Source of the DNA: Ruminococcus sp. CAG:382
GTDB taxonomy: Bacteria; Bacillota; Clostridia; Oscillospirales; CAG-382
Assembly: GCA_000433115.1 (NCBI GenBank)
Contig: FR892183.1
Coordinates: forward strand, 13,387 to 25,944
DNA: 12,558 nt
Direction: 5' to 3'
Every line of letters starts with the position of its first letter. The first letter of the stretch is position 1. Positions 1 to 7,434 of this stretch are shown here, in pieces. The notes beneath the pieces were generated by a model. The model ran no database searches. It was not told the DNA's origin and was given only the letters and a program-made list of their open reading frames with translations. Both the position numbers and the translations under genes were made by a program.

Positions 1-511
1 TGCCTGTACCCACCGTGTCGCCGTCGATGTCGTAGCCCGGGAGGGCATATACGGAGAAATCGCTGTCGGACCTGCCGTCCGCATTGCCGGTCACACGCAG
101 TATAGCCATGGCAAACATAATTTCGCCGTTGAATGAATAGCGCGTGCCGTTTTCGAGCGTATTGAAGAACGCATCATGAGCCAGCTTTTCGGATTTGCCT
201 TCCGAGCTGACGGTGCAGAAGTCGCCGCCTTTGCCGAATTCGACGTAAATATTCTTCACCTTGTGTTCAAACGCCTCCGCAAAGCCGCAGATGTACGTAT
301 CATAGGTGTCGCCGTCCAGCTTTTCACGGCTGTCGGCAAAGGTGATCGTAACTTTGTCGTATTCAAGGTTGCCGATCGCGAGCGCGTTTTCCGAAATTTT
401 GTAGTAATCCTCGGTTGTCTGGTCGCCGGTGCGGAAGAAGATGAGATAGACGCCGAGCAGCACTGCCGCCGCGACGAATACGCATATCAGAATAGTGATC
501 TGTTTTTTCAT
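1..511 (-). CDS. Membrane-anchored auxiliary protein of the Gld-type ABC module (partial, possibly DUF4340-type)
   Basis: The reading frame starts at the ATG at 511-509 and stays open for 170 codons to the left edge, so the C-terminus is missing. It begins MKKQITILICVFVAAAVLLG, a short basic N-terminus followed by one hydrophobic helix (about residues 5-27). The rest of the visible part is soluble and acidic and probably lies outside the membrane. The start is one base after the stop of the GldG-like gene. A GGAGG lies at 529-525 inside the end of that gene, about 13 bases before the ATG, so translational coupling is likely. In many Firmicutes a DUF4340 protein follows the GldG-like gene of such ABC modules. 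That position is the main reason for the suggestion, since I see no diagnostic DUF4340 motif in the visible part. The gene is very likely real; the family assignment is weak. Confidence 0.7.
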   Translation of the reverse strand, partial: MKKQITILICVFVAAAVLLGVYLIFFRTGDQTTEDYYKISENALAIGNLEYDKVTITFADSREKLDGDTYDTYICGFAEAFEHKVKNIYVEFGKGGDFCTVSSEGKSEKLAHDAFFNTLENGTRYSFNGEIMFAMAILRVTGNADGRSDSDFSVYALPGYDIDGDTVGTG

Positions 512-512
512 A

Positions 513-2066
513 TCAGAGGTGACGCCTCCGTACAAATACCGCAAAGCCGATGCAGATGATGACGAGCGGGAAAGTGAGCGTGACGAACCAGGTGAGCTTT
601 TCAGCCTGTTCGGTGGTGAGCGTCAGCGCCGTTTCCTCAAAGCGTTTGATATCGATATCGGGGATGACGCGGTCGGTCGCCATGTTGCGGGTCGCGCTGT
701 AAATGATGCTGCGGTTGCCGTAGGTATTGGTGACATATGCGTCGCTGCCGAAGTCGGTGGAGCCGACGAGCATGACGAACTTGTATTTCTTAGCGTTGTT
801 GTCGCCGTAGGTGCGGTATGTCGAAAGCGCCACAACGGGATACGAGCCGTCAACGCGGTCAACGCCGCCCTTGCCGTCGCTTATGAGCGCATACGCTGTA
901 TCGTATGTGCTGACGGCGATGTCGGGAGTGCCGCTTGCTCTGCCGGAGGTATCGATTTTAAGCGGGACAGCGTTTCTGACAACAGTGCGTATGCCCTGCT
1001 CGGACGCGGTCTTGTGGATCGAATATGCGGCGGAATTGGTGTTGGCAGTGTTGTAGTTACCGATGATGCTGTAAAAATCGGTGCCGTTTGCGATGGAGTT
1101 TTTCTCGTCGGCAAGCTTGTAGTTCGGCATATAGTCAAGACCCCAGGTCTCCCAGAGATATTCTCTCAGATTTGTGAGGGATTCGGTGGAGGAGTTGACG
1201 AAGACCATAAGGCTGTTGAAGTTTTCCTTGTCAGCCATGTATTCCGACAGCTTGTCGATCTCGTTTTTGCCCGTCGAAGCCGAACCGGTATAGCCGATGA
1301 AGTCGCTGACGGGATTGTATATCACCAGAATTTTGGTTCTGGGGTCGATGTCTTCTGTCGCAAGGTCGACCTTTTTGACCTCAAATTCGGTAGCCGTGAA
1401 TATTTCCTCAAAGCCCTGACTCCAGCTTTCGCCGTGACCTGTCGTGAACGACACAACGGGTGCTTCGGCAAGTGATGCCTGAAGAATTGAGGCGGTCATG
1501 TTCTTTTCGCCGGAGAAGGCAAAAACCTTGCCCGTTTCGGTGTCGGCGGTGTAGAAGCCGTTGAAGGTACGGATTCTGTAATGATATTTGCCCTGAATGA
1601 TGACGTTGTTATAAGAAAGCGAGGTCTGCGATTCGGTAAGATACCTGTTCGCAAGCTCAGGCTCCTTATTGATGTCGATATATTCGACCTTGACATTGTT
1701 CGGGTACTTGCGCGCATATTCTTCGGCAAGGTCACGCACGCGGGTGAAATGCTCGCGGTCGGTGCCGTTTGCGTTGTAGTATGCCGTGTCATAGTACGTG
1801 AACAGGTCGCGGTCGGCAAGGAAATAGATTGTAACGTCGAAGCTGTCGTATTCGTCGCCGAGACCGACACGGAGAGCCGTATCTGTGTCTTCGCTGATGG
1901 AATAGAGCTGTGTCTGAGTGAGGTCGAGCTGGAGACCGACCTTTTCGTCAATCGAGGTGACGATGAGGTTGAGCACGATTATCATGGCAATGAAAAGCAC
2001 CGTGAAGACCACGGAGAGAGAACCGTACTTGAAGCGTTTATTCTTGAAAATGTTTGTTTTTGACAT
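513..2066 (-). CDS. GldG-like ABC-type transport auxiliary protein
   Basis: A 517-residue protein with one N-terminal membrane helix (about residues 17-36), a long extracytoplasmic region, and one C-terminal helix (about 493-512) ending in the basic tail RRRHL. Family features include DLTQTQLYSIS just after the first helix (residues 48-58), like the DLT...Y.LS segment of GldG proteins, and TGHGE at 209-213, typical of the ABC_transp_aux/GldG domain. This domain is thought to be a substrate-facing or scaffolding partner of an ABC-2 exporter; its cargo is unknown outside gliding Bacteroidetes. The ATG at 2066-2064 is preceded by GGAGGG at 2080-2075 with 8 bases between. The gene lies 18 bases after the permease gene and one base before the next auxiliary gene, in one operon. 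Confidence 0.9.
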   Translation of the reverse strand: MSKTNIFKNKRFKYGSLSVVFTVLFIAMIIVLNLIVTSIDEKVGLQLDLTQTQLYSISEDTDTALRVGLGDEYDSFDVTIYFLADRDLFTYYDTAYYNANGTDREHFTRVRDLAEEYARKYPNNVKVEYIDINKEPELANRYLTESQTSLSYNNVIIQGKYHYRIRTFNGFYTADTETGKVFAFSGEKNMTASILQASLAEAPVVSFTTGHGESWSQGFEEIFTATEFEVKKVDLATEDIDPRTKILVIYNPVSDFIGYTGSASTGKNEIDKLSEYMADKENFNSLMVFVNSSTESLTNLREYLWETWGLDYMPNYKLADEKNSIANGTDFYSIIGNYNTANTNSAAYSIHKTASEQGIRTVVRNAVPLKIDTSGRASGTPDIAVSTYDTAYALISDGKGGVDRVDGSYPVVALSTYRTYGDNNAKKYKFVMLVGSTDFGSDAYVTNTYGNRSIIYSATRNMATDRVIPDIDIKRFEETALTLTTEQAEKLTWFVTLTFPLVIICIGFAVFVRRRHL

Positions 2067-2084
2067 TGCGTAAACCCTCCGTAA

Positions 2085-2792
2085 TCAGGACCAGCGGCGC
2101 TTTTCATAAACTCTGACGGTCAGGAAGATAAACACGCACGCAAAGGATATGAAGTAAATGAGCGCCGGAATGTCGAAATAGCCGACTGTGAAGGGCGTAT
2201 AGCGGTCAACCACCGAGAACCAGCGGACGACGACGCGAAGCCATTCGAAGGGAATTTTCTGCGCAAGCAGACTGAGAAGCAACAGTACCGCGATGATCGC
2301 AATGGAGGAAACTGCGGCGATGAGCTGGTTTTCGGTCAGCGCGGAAAGAAAGAGACCGAGTGCGATGAATGCGGCGCCGACAAGGAAGAGACCGAGTATA
2401 TTCGTCAGGATGACAGATAGATTCGGCGAGCCGTAGCGGTACAGCAAAATGAAGTTGAGGCTGTTTACTGCGAGAGAGACCGCAAAAATCGTGAGTGCGG
2501 CGAAGAATTTCGCGCAGACGATGCCGGTCAGTGTGACCGGTGCCGTCAGCAGCATCTGCTCTGTCCTTGATTTGCGTTCTTCCGCAAACAGCTTCATGGT
2601 AAGAAGCGGCAGAAGAATGCAGAAAACAAGCAGAAGAAGCACAAAGTACGTATAAAGTCCGGAGCTGTCCTGCTTCAGCAGTGACGTATACGCAAACAGC
2701 GCACCCGAAACCGCGATGAACATTCCGGCAAAGATATAGCCGATGGGAGTTATGAAGTATGAGCGCAGCTCACGTTTATATATTGCCCACAT
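2085..2792 (-). CDS. ABC-2 type exporter permease (GldF-like)
   Basis: A 235-residue integral membrane protein with about six helices (near 16-36, 48-66, 92-117, 127-149, 157-177 and 208-227). After the second helix comes a cytoplasmic segment LLPLLTMKLFAEERKSRTEQ (residues 60-79) followed by LLTAPVT, the hallmark of GldF/NosY-like ABC-2 permeases. It should form the transmembrane channel that works with the ATPase encoded just upstream. Its ATG overlaps the ATPase stop by one base (TAATG, shared base 2792), which implies translational coupling and near-equal expression. A purine-rich GAGAGGG lies just before the start, inside the ATPase gene. The substrate cannot be read from the sequence. 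Confidence 0.93.
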   Translation of the reverse strand: MWAIYKRELRSYFITPIGYIFAGMFIAVSGALFAYTSLLKQDSSGLYTYFVLLLLVFCILLPLLTMKLFAEERKSRTEQMLLTAPVTLTGIVCAKFFAALTIFAVSLAVNSLNFILLYRYGSPNLSVILTNILGLFLVGAAFIALGLFLSALTENQLIAAVSSIAIIAVLLLLSLLAQKIPFEWLRVVVRWFSVVDRYTPFTVGYFDIPALIYFISFACVFIFLTVRVYEKRRWS

Positions 2793-3754
2793 TACTGCTG
2801 CCCTCTCTTTCTTTTTTCCGCCTTCTGCGGTTCGATGAGTCTGATGAATATGTCTTCAAGATTGAGCTGGTCGCCTTCCAGACCTATCATAATGAATCCC
2901 GCGCGTGCGACCGAGGTAAACAGCGGCTTACGGATGTCCACTCTGTCCTCGCTTTCGATGATGTAGCTGATACTGTCGGTATCACGTCTGCCGAGAGCAT
3001 CGGCGAACTTGATACCGGGAAGCGCACGGAGAAGCTTTATGACCTCGTCCTCCGGACCGACGATCTTCGCAATGAGTCGGCGGGTGCCGTCCACGGCGTT
3101 GATGATATCTTCGGTACGTTCGTTTGCGACGATCTGTCCCTTGTTTATGACGACGATGCGGTCGCATACCGCCTGAACCTCGGGCAGAATGTGCGTCGAA
3201 AGAATGACGGTATGATCCTTGCCGAGGTGCTTGATGAGGTTGCGTATCTCAATGATCTGCTTCGGGTCGAGACCGACGGTAGGCTCGTCGAAAATAAGCA
3301 CCTTCGGGTTGCCGATGAGCGCCTGCGCAATGCCGACACGCTGACGGTAGCCCTTTGAAAGGTTCTTTATCTTGCGGTTATATACGTCGGTGATTTTGAC
3401 GACCTCGCAGATTTCCTTGATGTGCTGCTTTCTCGGCAGCCTGCAGCCTTTCAGCTCGTATGCAAAGTCAAGGTACTCCTTCACGGTCATTTCGAGGTAA
3501 AGCGGCGGAATTTCGGGCAGGAAACCGATGCGGCGCTTTGCGCCGATAGGATCCTCAAGCACGTCTATCCCGTCGATCTTTGCGCTTCCGGAGGTTGCGG
3601 AAAGATATCCGGTCAGTATGTTGAGGGTAGTCGATTTTCCGGCACCGTTCGGACCGAGAAAACCCATTATCTCGCCCTCGTTGACGTTGAAGGTGATGTT
3701 GTCGACCGCTACCTTGTCGCCGAATCGCTTGGTCAGGTTCGTTATCTCAATCAT
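2792..3754 (-). CDS. ABC transporter ATP-binding protein (GldA-like)
   Basis: A 320-residue cytoplasmic ATPase that would power the adjacent ABC-2 permease. All nucleotide-binding elements are intact: Walker A GPNGAGKST (residues 34-42), signature LSKGYRQRV (132-140), Walker B VLIFDEP (152-158), D-loop GLDP (161-164) and the switch histidine in STH (186-188). The Q-loop position reads FLPEIPPLY (78-86), with Glu for Gln, as is usual in the GldA/CcmA-like exporter subfamily. Residues after about 220 form the C-terminal extension common in this group. The start ATG at 3754-3752 has AAAGGAG at 3767-3761 six bases upstream. It lies 23 bases after aspS with no terminator visible between, so read-through from the synthetase genes is possible. 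Confidence 0.95.
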   Translation of the reverse strand: MIEITNLTKRFGDKVAVDNITFNVNEGEIMGFLGPNGAGKSTTLNILTGYLSATSGSAKIDGIDVLEDPIGAKRRIGFLPEIPPLYLEMTVKEYLDFAYELKGCRLPRKQHIKEICEVVKITDVYNRKIKNLSKGYRQRVGIAQALIGNPKVLIFDEPTVGLDPKQIIEIRNLIKHLGKDHTVILSTHILPEVQAVCDRIVVINKGQIVANERTEDIINAVDGTRRLIAKIVGPEDEVIKLLRALPGIKFADALGRRDTDSISYIIESEDRVDIRKPLFTSVARAGFIMIGLEGDQLNLEDIFIRLIEPQKAEKRKRGQQ

Positions 3755-3777
3755 GGAGAACTCCTTTCAGAGGAATT

Positions 3778-5553
3778 TTATTCGTCTATTTTGATGCCCA
3801 GCTCCTTCAGCGCCTTTTCGGGTACCTCTGCGGGGCATGAGGTCATCAGCTCACTTGCGTTCTGCACCTTCGGATATGCCACAACGTCGCGCAGAGAGGG
3901 AGCGCCCAGCATCTGCATGACAATGCGGTCAAGACCGATCGCAAATCCGCCGTGAGGCGGTGCGCCGTAGCGGAATGCATCGAGAAGATAGCCGAATTTT
4001 GTCTGCGCCTCTTCCTTGGAGAGACCGAGAAGCCTGAATATCGTGCTTTGAAGCTCGGGGTCGGTGATACGTATGGAACCGCTGGACAGCTCAATGCCGT
4101 TCAGCACAAGGTCGTAGCACTTTGCTCTGACTCTTGCCTTATCCGTTTCGAGGTAGGGCAGGCATTCATCGAGCGGAGCGGTGAAGGGATGGTGCATTGC
4201 GACGTATTCGCCGGATTCCCTGTCGTATTCGAAGAACGGGAATTCGACGACCCAGAGGAACCTGAAGCCCTCACGGGGCACGTTCACCTTGTTTGCAACA
4301 TGCAGTCTGAGCTGACCGAGCTGAGTGAGCACGGAGCTTGTGTCGCTGTCGGCGATTATGAGAGTGACGTCGCCTTCGGCGGTGTCTGTTTTCCTGCAGA
4401 TTGCGTCAAGTGTTTCTTCTGTGACAAACTTTGCAAACGAGGCGTTTCTGCCCTGTTCGGTATGGCGTATCCACGCAAGACCCTTGGCGCCGCAGCCCTT
4501 TGCATATTCGGTGAGCTTATCGATCTCCTTGCGTGTCAGAACGGAGGCATAGCCCTTTGCATTTATGGCGCGGACGCTGCCGCCGCCTTCGACCGCGTTT
4601 CTGAACACGGCAAATTCGCTGTCTTTCACCTCATCGGTGATGTCGATAAGCTCCATGCCGAAGCGCATGTCGGGCTTGTCGCTGCCGAAACGCTCCATGC
4701 ATTCCTTGTAGGTATATCTGGGGAGCGGAGTGGGAATATCCACGTCAAGCGCTTCCTTGAAGAGGCGTTTTACATAGCCTTCGGCTATTGCGTAAATGTC
4801 CTCAACATCAACGAAGCTCATTTCAACGTCGATCTGAGTGAATTCGGGCTGACGGTCGGCACGCAGGTCCTCGTCACGGAAGCAGCGCGCAATCTGCATA
4901 TATCTGTCAAAGCCCGCGACCATTGAAAGCTGCTTGTAAAGCTGAGGAGACTGCGGCAGAGCGTAAAAGCTTCCCTTATGCAGTCTGGACGGCACGAGAT
5001 AGTCGCGCGCGCCCTCGGGGGTCGATTTTATGAGGATAGGTGTTTCTATCTCAATGAAGCCGTTGTCGTCGAAGTAGTCGCGGGTGATCTTTGCGACCTT
5101 GTGACGGAAGATGATGTTGTTCATGAGACAGGGACGGCGCAGGTCAAGATAGCGGTACTTGAGTCTGAGGTCCTCGCCCGCACCGGTGTTGTCGTTGATG
5201 TCGAAGGGGGGAGTTTCGCTGAGACCGAGAATCTTCAGCTCAGTCACGAAAATCTCAATGTTTCCGGTGGGGATGTTGGGATTCTTGCTTGAACGCTCAC
5301 GGACCGTGCCTGTTGCAAACAGAACGTATTCGCTTCTCACGGCGAACGCCTTGTCGAACACAGCCCTGTCGGTGCTGTCGTCGAAAGCGAGCTGAACGAT
5401 ACCGCTCCTGTCACGCAGGTCGATGAATATGAGTGAACCGAGGTCGCGGCGGCGCTGAGCCCAGCCCGCGACCGAAACGGTTTTTCCTATGTCTTTTTCG
5501 CTAATTTGAGTGCAGTAGTGCGTGCGCCTGCTGCTGCCGAGAAATTCAGCCAT
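3778..5553 (-). CDS. aspS: Aspartyl-tRNA synthetase (AspRS)
   Basis: A 591-residue class II synthetase of bacterial AspRS length that charges tRNA-Asp with aspartate in the cytoplasm. Domains in order: N-terminal anticodon-binding OB fold (about 10-110, with RRRDLGSLIFIDLRDR), catalytic core with motif 2 FRDEDLRADRQPEFTQID (225-242), the inserted GAD domain (roughly 290-420), and motif 3 GLDR (540-543). Two positions reported to separate discriminating from non-discriminating AspRS read Leu38 and Lys90, matching E. coli Leu30 and Lys81. That suggests a discriminating enzyme that does not charge tRNA-Asn (inference). The start ATG at 5553-5551 has CGAGG six bases upstream. It follows hisS after 114 bases that contain a terminator-like hairpin. 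Confidence 0.97.
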   Translation of the reverse strand: MAEFLGSSRRTHYCTQISEKDIGKTVSVAGWAQRRRDLGSLIFIDLRDRSGIVQLAFDDSTDRAVFDKAFAVRSEYVLFATGTVRERSSKNPNIPTGNIEIFVTELKILGLSETPPFDINDNTGAGEDLRLKYRYLDLRRPCLMNNIIFRHKVAKITRDYFDDNGFIEIETPILIKSTPEGARDYLVPSRLHKGSFYALPQSPQLYKQLSMVAGFDRYMQIARCFRDEDLRADRQPEFTQIDVEMSFVDVEDIYAIAEGYVKRLFKEALDVDIPTPLPRYTYKECMERFGSDKPDMRFGMELIDITDEVKDSEFAVFRNAVEGGGSVRAINAKGYASVLTRKEIDKLTEYAKGCGAKGLAWIRHTEQGRNASFAKFVTEETLDAICRKTDTAEGDVTLIIADSDTSSVLTQLGQLRLHVANKVNVPREGFRFLWVVEFPFFEYDRESGEYVAMHHPFTAPLDECLPYLETDKARVRAKCYDLVLNGIELSSGSIRITDPELQSTIFRLLGLSKEEAQTKFGYLLDAFRYGAPPHGGFAIGLDRIVMQMLGAPSLRDVVAYPKVQNASELMTSCPAEVPEKALKELGIKIDE

Positions 5554-5590
5554 AACAAACCTCGTTTAATAAAATTTACCGTAAAACCCG

Positions 5591-5612
5591 CAAAAACGGC
5601 TCAGTGAGCCGT
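5591..5612 (-). terminator. Terminator-like hairpin between hisS and aspS
   Basis: Read on the minus strand, ACGGCTC and GAGCCGT (outer limits 5612 and 5596) form a 7-bp GC-rich stem around a three-base loop, followed directly by TTTTT (5596-5592) and then GCGGG. This is the layout of an intrinsic terminator with a short U-tract. It lies 55 bases after the hisS stop and 38 bases before the aspS start. I see no convincing promoter between it and aspS, so it probably gives partial termination and lowers aspS and ABC expression relative to hisS. Confidence 0.6.
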
Positions 5613-5637
5613 CGCGGTATATCTCAAGTGCGGCGCG

Positions 5638-5654
5638 GGTGAAGTTCGTTCACC
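5638..5654 (-). other. Small hairpin just after the hisS stop
   Basis: GGTGAA (5638-5643) and TTCACC (5649-5654) form a perfect 6-bp inverted repeat around a five-base loop, 13 bases past the hisS TAG. No T-run follows it on the minus strand, so it is not a terminator by itself. It could be part of a structured hisS-aspS spacer or protect the hisS mRNA 3' end (inference). Confidence 0.4.
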
Positions 5655-5667
5655 AAAGCCCGTCGCC

Positions 5668-6921
5668 CTATTTTATTGCGTCTCTGATTTTTTGCGCGTC
5701 GAGCAGAACGGTGACGTTTTCGCCGCCCGTCATGCTTTTGAGCGTCGCAACACCGTTTGCGGCTTCGTCGCCGCCGATGACAAGCGTGTATCTTGCGCCC
5801 TGCTTGTCCGCATATTTCATCTGTGCTTTGAGTGATCTGCCGATAAGGTCGGTGTCCGCTCTCACACCGAGCGCACGGAGCTGTTCCGTGAGCCTGAACG
5901 CAAGCTCCGACGTGTCGCTTCCGAGCGGCGCTATATAAACGTCTGCGGCGGGTGAAAGCTCGGGAACGACACCCTCCTGCTGCATTGCGAGGATGACTCG
6001 TGTGATACCCATACCGAAGCCTACCGCCGGTGTTGCCGGACCACCAAGCTCTTCGATAAGACCGTTGTATCTGCCGCCTCCGCAGATTGTGGACTGCGCG
6101 CCGATATTTTCCTGAATGAATTCGAAAACCGTGCCGGTGTAATAATCAAGACCGCGCACGATCGCGCTGTCGACCTTGTACTCCGCGCCTGCGGCGTTCA
6201 GAATGCTCTGAAGCTCGTCAAACCTGCCCTTGCAGTCGTCGCAGAGATAATCCAACGTTTTGGGAGCGTTTTCGGCGATTTTCGAGCATATGGGAGATTT
6301 GCAGTCAAGGATACGGAGCGGATTCGTCTCAAGACGCGACCGGCACGTCGGGCAAAGCTCGTCTTTGTACTGCGAGAAATATTTCACCAGAGCTTCCCTG
6401 AATGCCGGACGGCATTTGGGGCAGCCGATCGAGTTGATGTGAAGCGTACAGTTCTTTATGCCCAGCTTCTTCAGGACGTTTCTGCCCAGCAGGATGACGG
6501 TCGCGTCGCCTGCCGGAGAGTCCGAGCCGTACATTTCGATACCGAACTGATAGAATTCGCGGCTTCTGCCCGCCTGCGGTTTTTCATAGCGGAAGAAATT
6601 CGCAATGTAATAGAGTTTGAGCGGCATTGCGCCCGACAGCAGACCGTTTTCAAGCACACTGCGTGCAACACCCGCCGTACCCTCGGGACGAAGACTGATG
6701 CTTCTGCCGTCCCTGTCTTCAAAGGTATACATTTCCTTCTGCACAACATCGGTCGTACCGCCGACGCCGCGGGAAAACAGCTCAGTTGCTTCGAATGTGG
6801 GGAAGCGTGTTTCCTCAAAGCCGTAAAGCGCCGCTTCCTCTCTCATTGTCTTTTCAATATACTGCCAAAGCAGCATTTCGGACGGCAGTATGTCTGCCGT
6901 ACCGCGTTGTTTTTTAATCAT
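5668..6921 (-). CDS. hisS: Histidyl-tRNA synthetase (HisRS)
   Basis: A 417-residue class II synthetase that attaches histidine to tRNA-His. Visible elements: LRPEGT (78-82) lining the active site; motif 2 region FFRYEKPQAGRSREFYQFG (109-127); the HisRS-specific GLDYYTG (257-263); motif 3 region with GGGRYNGL (281-288) and GFGMGITR (301-308); and a C-terminal anticodon-binding domain from about 326. An insertion at 167-230 holds eight Cys in CxxC-like pairs, as in many Firmicute HisRS, and may bind zinc. Normal length, TAG stop at 5670-5668. The ATG at 6921-6919 has AAGGA nine bases upstream; this ribosome binding site lies in a small inverted repeat. It sits in line with the MGS-like gene (67-base gap) and aspS. 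Confidence 0.97.
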   Translation of the reverse strand: MIKKQRGTADILPSEMLLWQYIEKTMREEAALYGFEETRFPTFEATELFSRGVGGTTDVVQKEMYTFEDRDGRSISLRPEGTAGVARSVLENGLLSGAMPLKLYYIANFFRYEKPQAGRSREFYQFGIEMYGSDSPAGDATVILLGRNVLKKLGIKNCTLHINSIGCPKCRPAFREALVKYFSQYKDELCPTCRSRLETNPLRILDCKSPICSKIAENAPKTLDYLCDDCKGRFDELQSILNAAGAEYKVDSAIVRGLDYYTGTVFEFIQENIGAQSTICGGGRYNGLIEELGGPATPAVGFGMGITRVILAMQQEGVVPELSPAADVYIAPLGSDTSELAFRLTEQLRALGVRADTDLIGRSLKAQMKYADKQGARYTLVIGGDEAANGVATLKSMTGGENVTVLLDAQKIRDAIK

Positions 6922-6931
6922 ATCAAATATT

Positions 6932-6951
6932 CCTTAAGAAAACCTTTAAGG
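6932..6951 (-). promoter_or_regulatory. Inverted repeat overlapping the hisS ribosome binding site
   Basis: On the minus strand CCTTAA (6951-6946) and TTAAGG (6937-6932) pair perfectly around an eight-base loop. The second arm contains most of the hisS Shine-Dalgarno sequence AAGGA (6935-6931). If the stem forms in the mRNA it would partly hide the ribosome binding site. A six-pair AU-rich stem is weak, so a regulatory role is only a possibility. Confidence 0.35.
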
Positions 6952-6988
6952 CAGCACCGCAGCGGGCGCAAAGCACCGGTCCGCCGTA

Positions 6989-7420
6989 TCAGTCGACAGA
7001 GTGTGCGGAATTGAAGGTTCTTTTTCTCTTGAGATTTTCGCGCCAGTCAAGGTCGCCGCGGTCGAGAGCGAGAATAAGCGCCTCTGCGGTGGCGATGTTT
7101 GTGGCAACCGGAACGTTGTGAATGTCGCAAAGTCTCACAAGGTTGGCTTCCGTATCGTTGTACTCATCCTCGCTTGAACTGTCGCGGAAGAGAATGAGTA
7201 TATCGACTTCGTTATACGCGACGCGGGAAGCGATCTGACTGCTGCCGCCGTGCGAGCCTGAAAGAAGTCGTTCGATGGTAAGCCCCGTGGCTTCGCTGAT
7301 ATATTTACCGGTGATTGCCGTTGCGCATATGTGGTGATGACTGAGAATTCCGCAGTACGCCATGCAGAATTCCGTAATAAGCTCTTTTTTCTTGTCGTTT
7401 GCGATGATGGCAATATCCAT
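6989..7420 (-). CDS. Methylglyoxal-synthase-fold protein with substituted active site
   Basis: A 143-residue protein that aligns without gaps to Bacillus MgsA (as I recall it) through residue 120, so the family (MGS-like domain) is clear. MgsA converts dihydroxyacetone phosphate to methylglyoxal and phosphate. Key positions differ: His8 of the AHD motif is Asn8; catalytic Asp60 in the GGD segment is Ser60 (SGSHGGSSQ, 54-62); His87 and Asp90 of the PHEPD motif are Tyr87 and Thr90; the ATGTTG loop reads ATAITG (33-38). Phosphate-binding Ser54-Gly55 and Asp80 are kept. It is therefore unlikely to make methylglyoxal and may be a ligand-binding or regulatory protein (inference). The ATG has AAAGGA 9 bases upstream. 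The gene lies 14 bases after the MinD-like gene; mgsA near min and rodA genes is a familiar clostridial arrangement. Confidence 0.85.
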   Translation of the reverse strand: MDIAIIANDKKKELITEFCMAYCGILSHHHICATAITGKYISEATGLTIERLLSGSHGGSSQIASRVAYNEVDILILFRDSSSEDEYNDTEANLVRLCDIHNVPVATNIATAEALILALDRGDLDWRENLKRKRTFNSAHSVD

Positions 7421-7434
7421 TGATGGTCATCCTT

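Noticed and set aside
495..1475. Plus-strand open frame of 326 codons
   Set aside because: It lies antisense to the GldG-like gene, has no ribosome binding site and no recognisable motifs. It arises from the codon bias of the real gene.
3952..4926. Plus-strand open frame of 324 codons
   Set aside because: Exactly antisense to aspS, whose protein is unambiguous. The translated sequence resembles no family.
6922..6988. T-box leader upstream of hisS
   Set aside because: Only 67 bases, with no specifier loop or T-box-like conserved sequence and no antiterminator/terminator pair.
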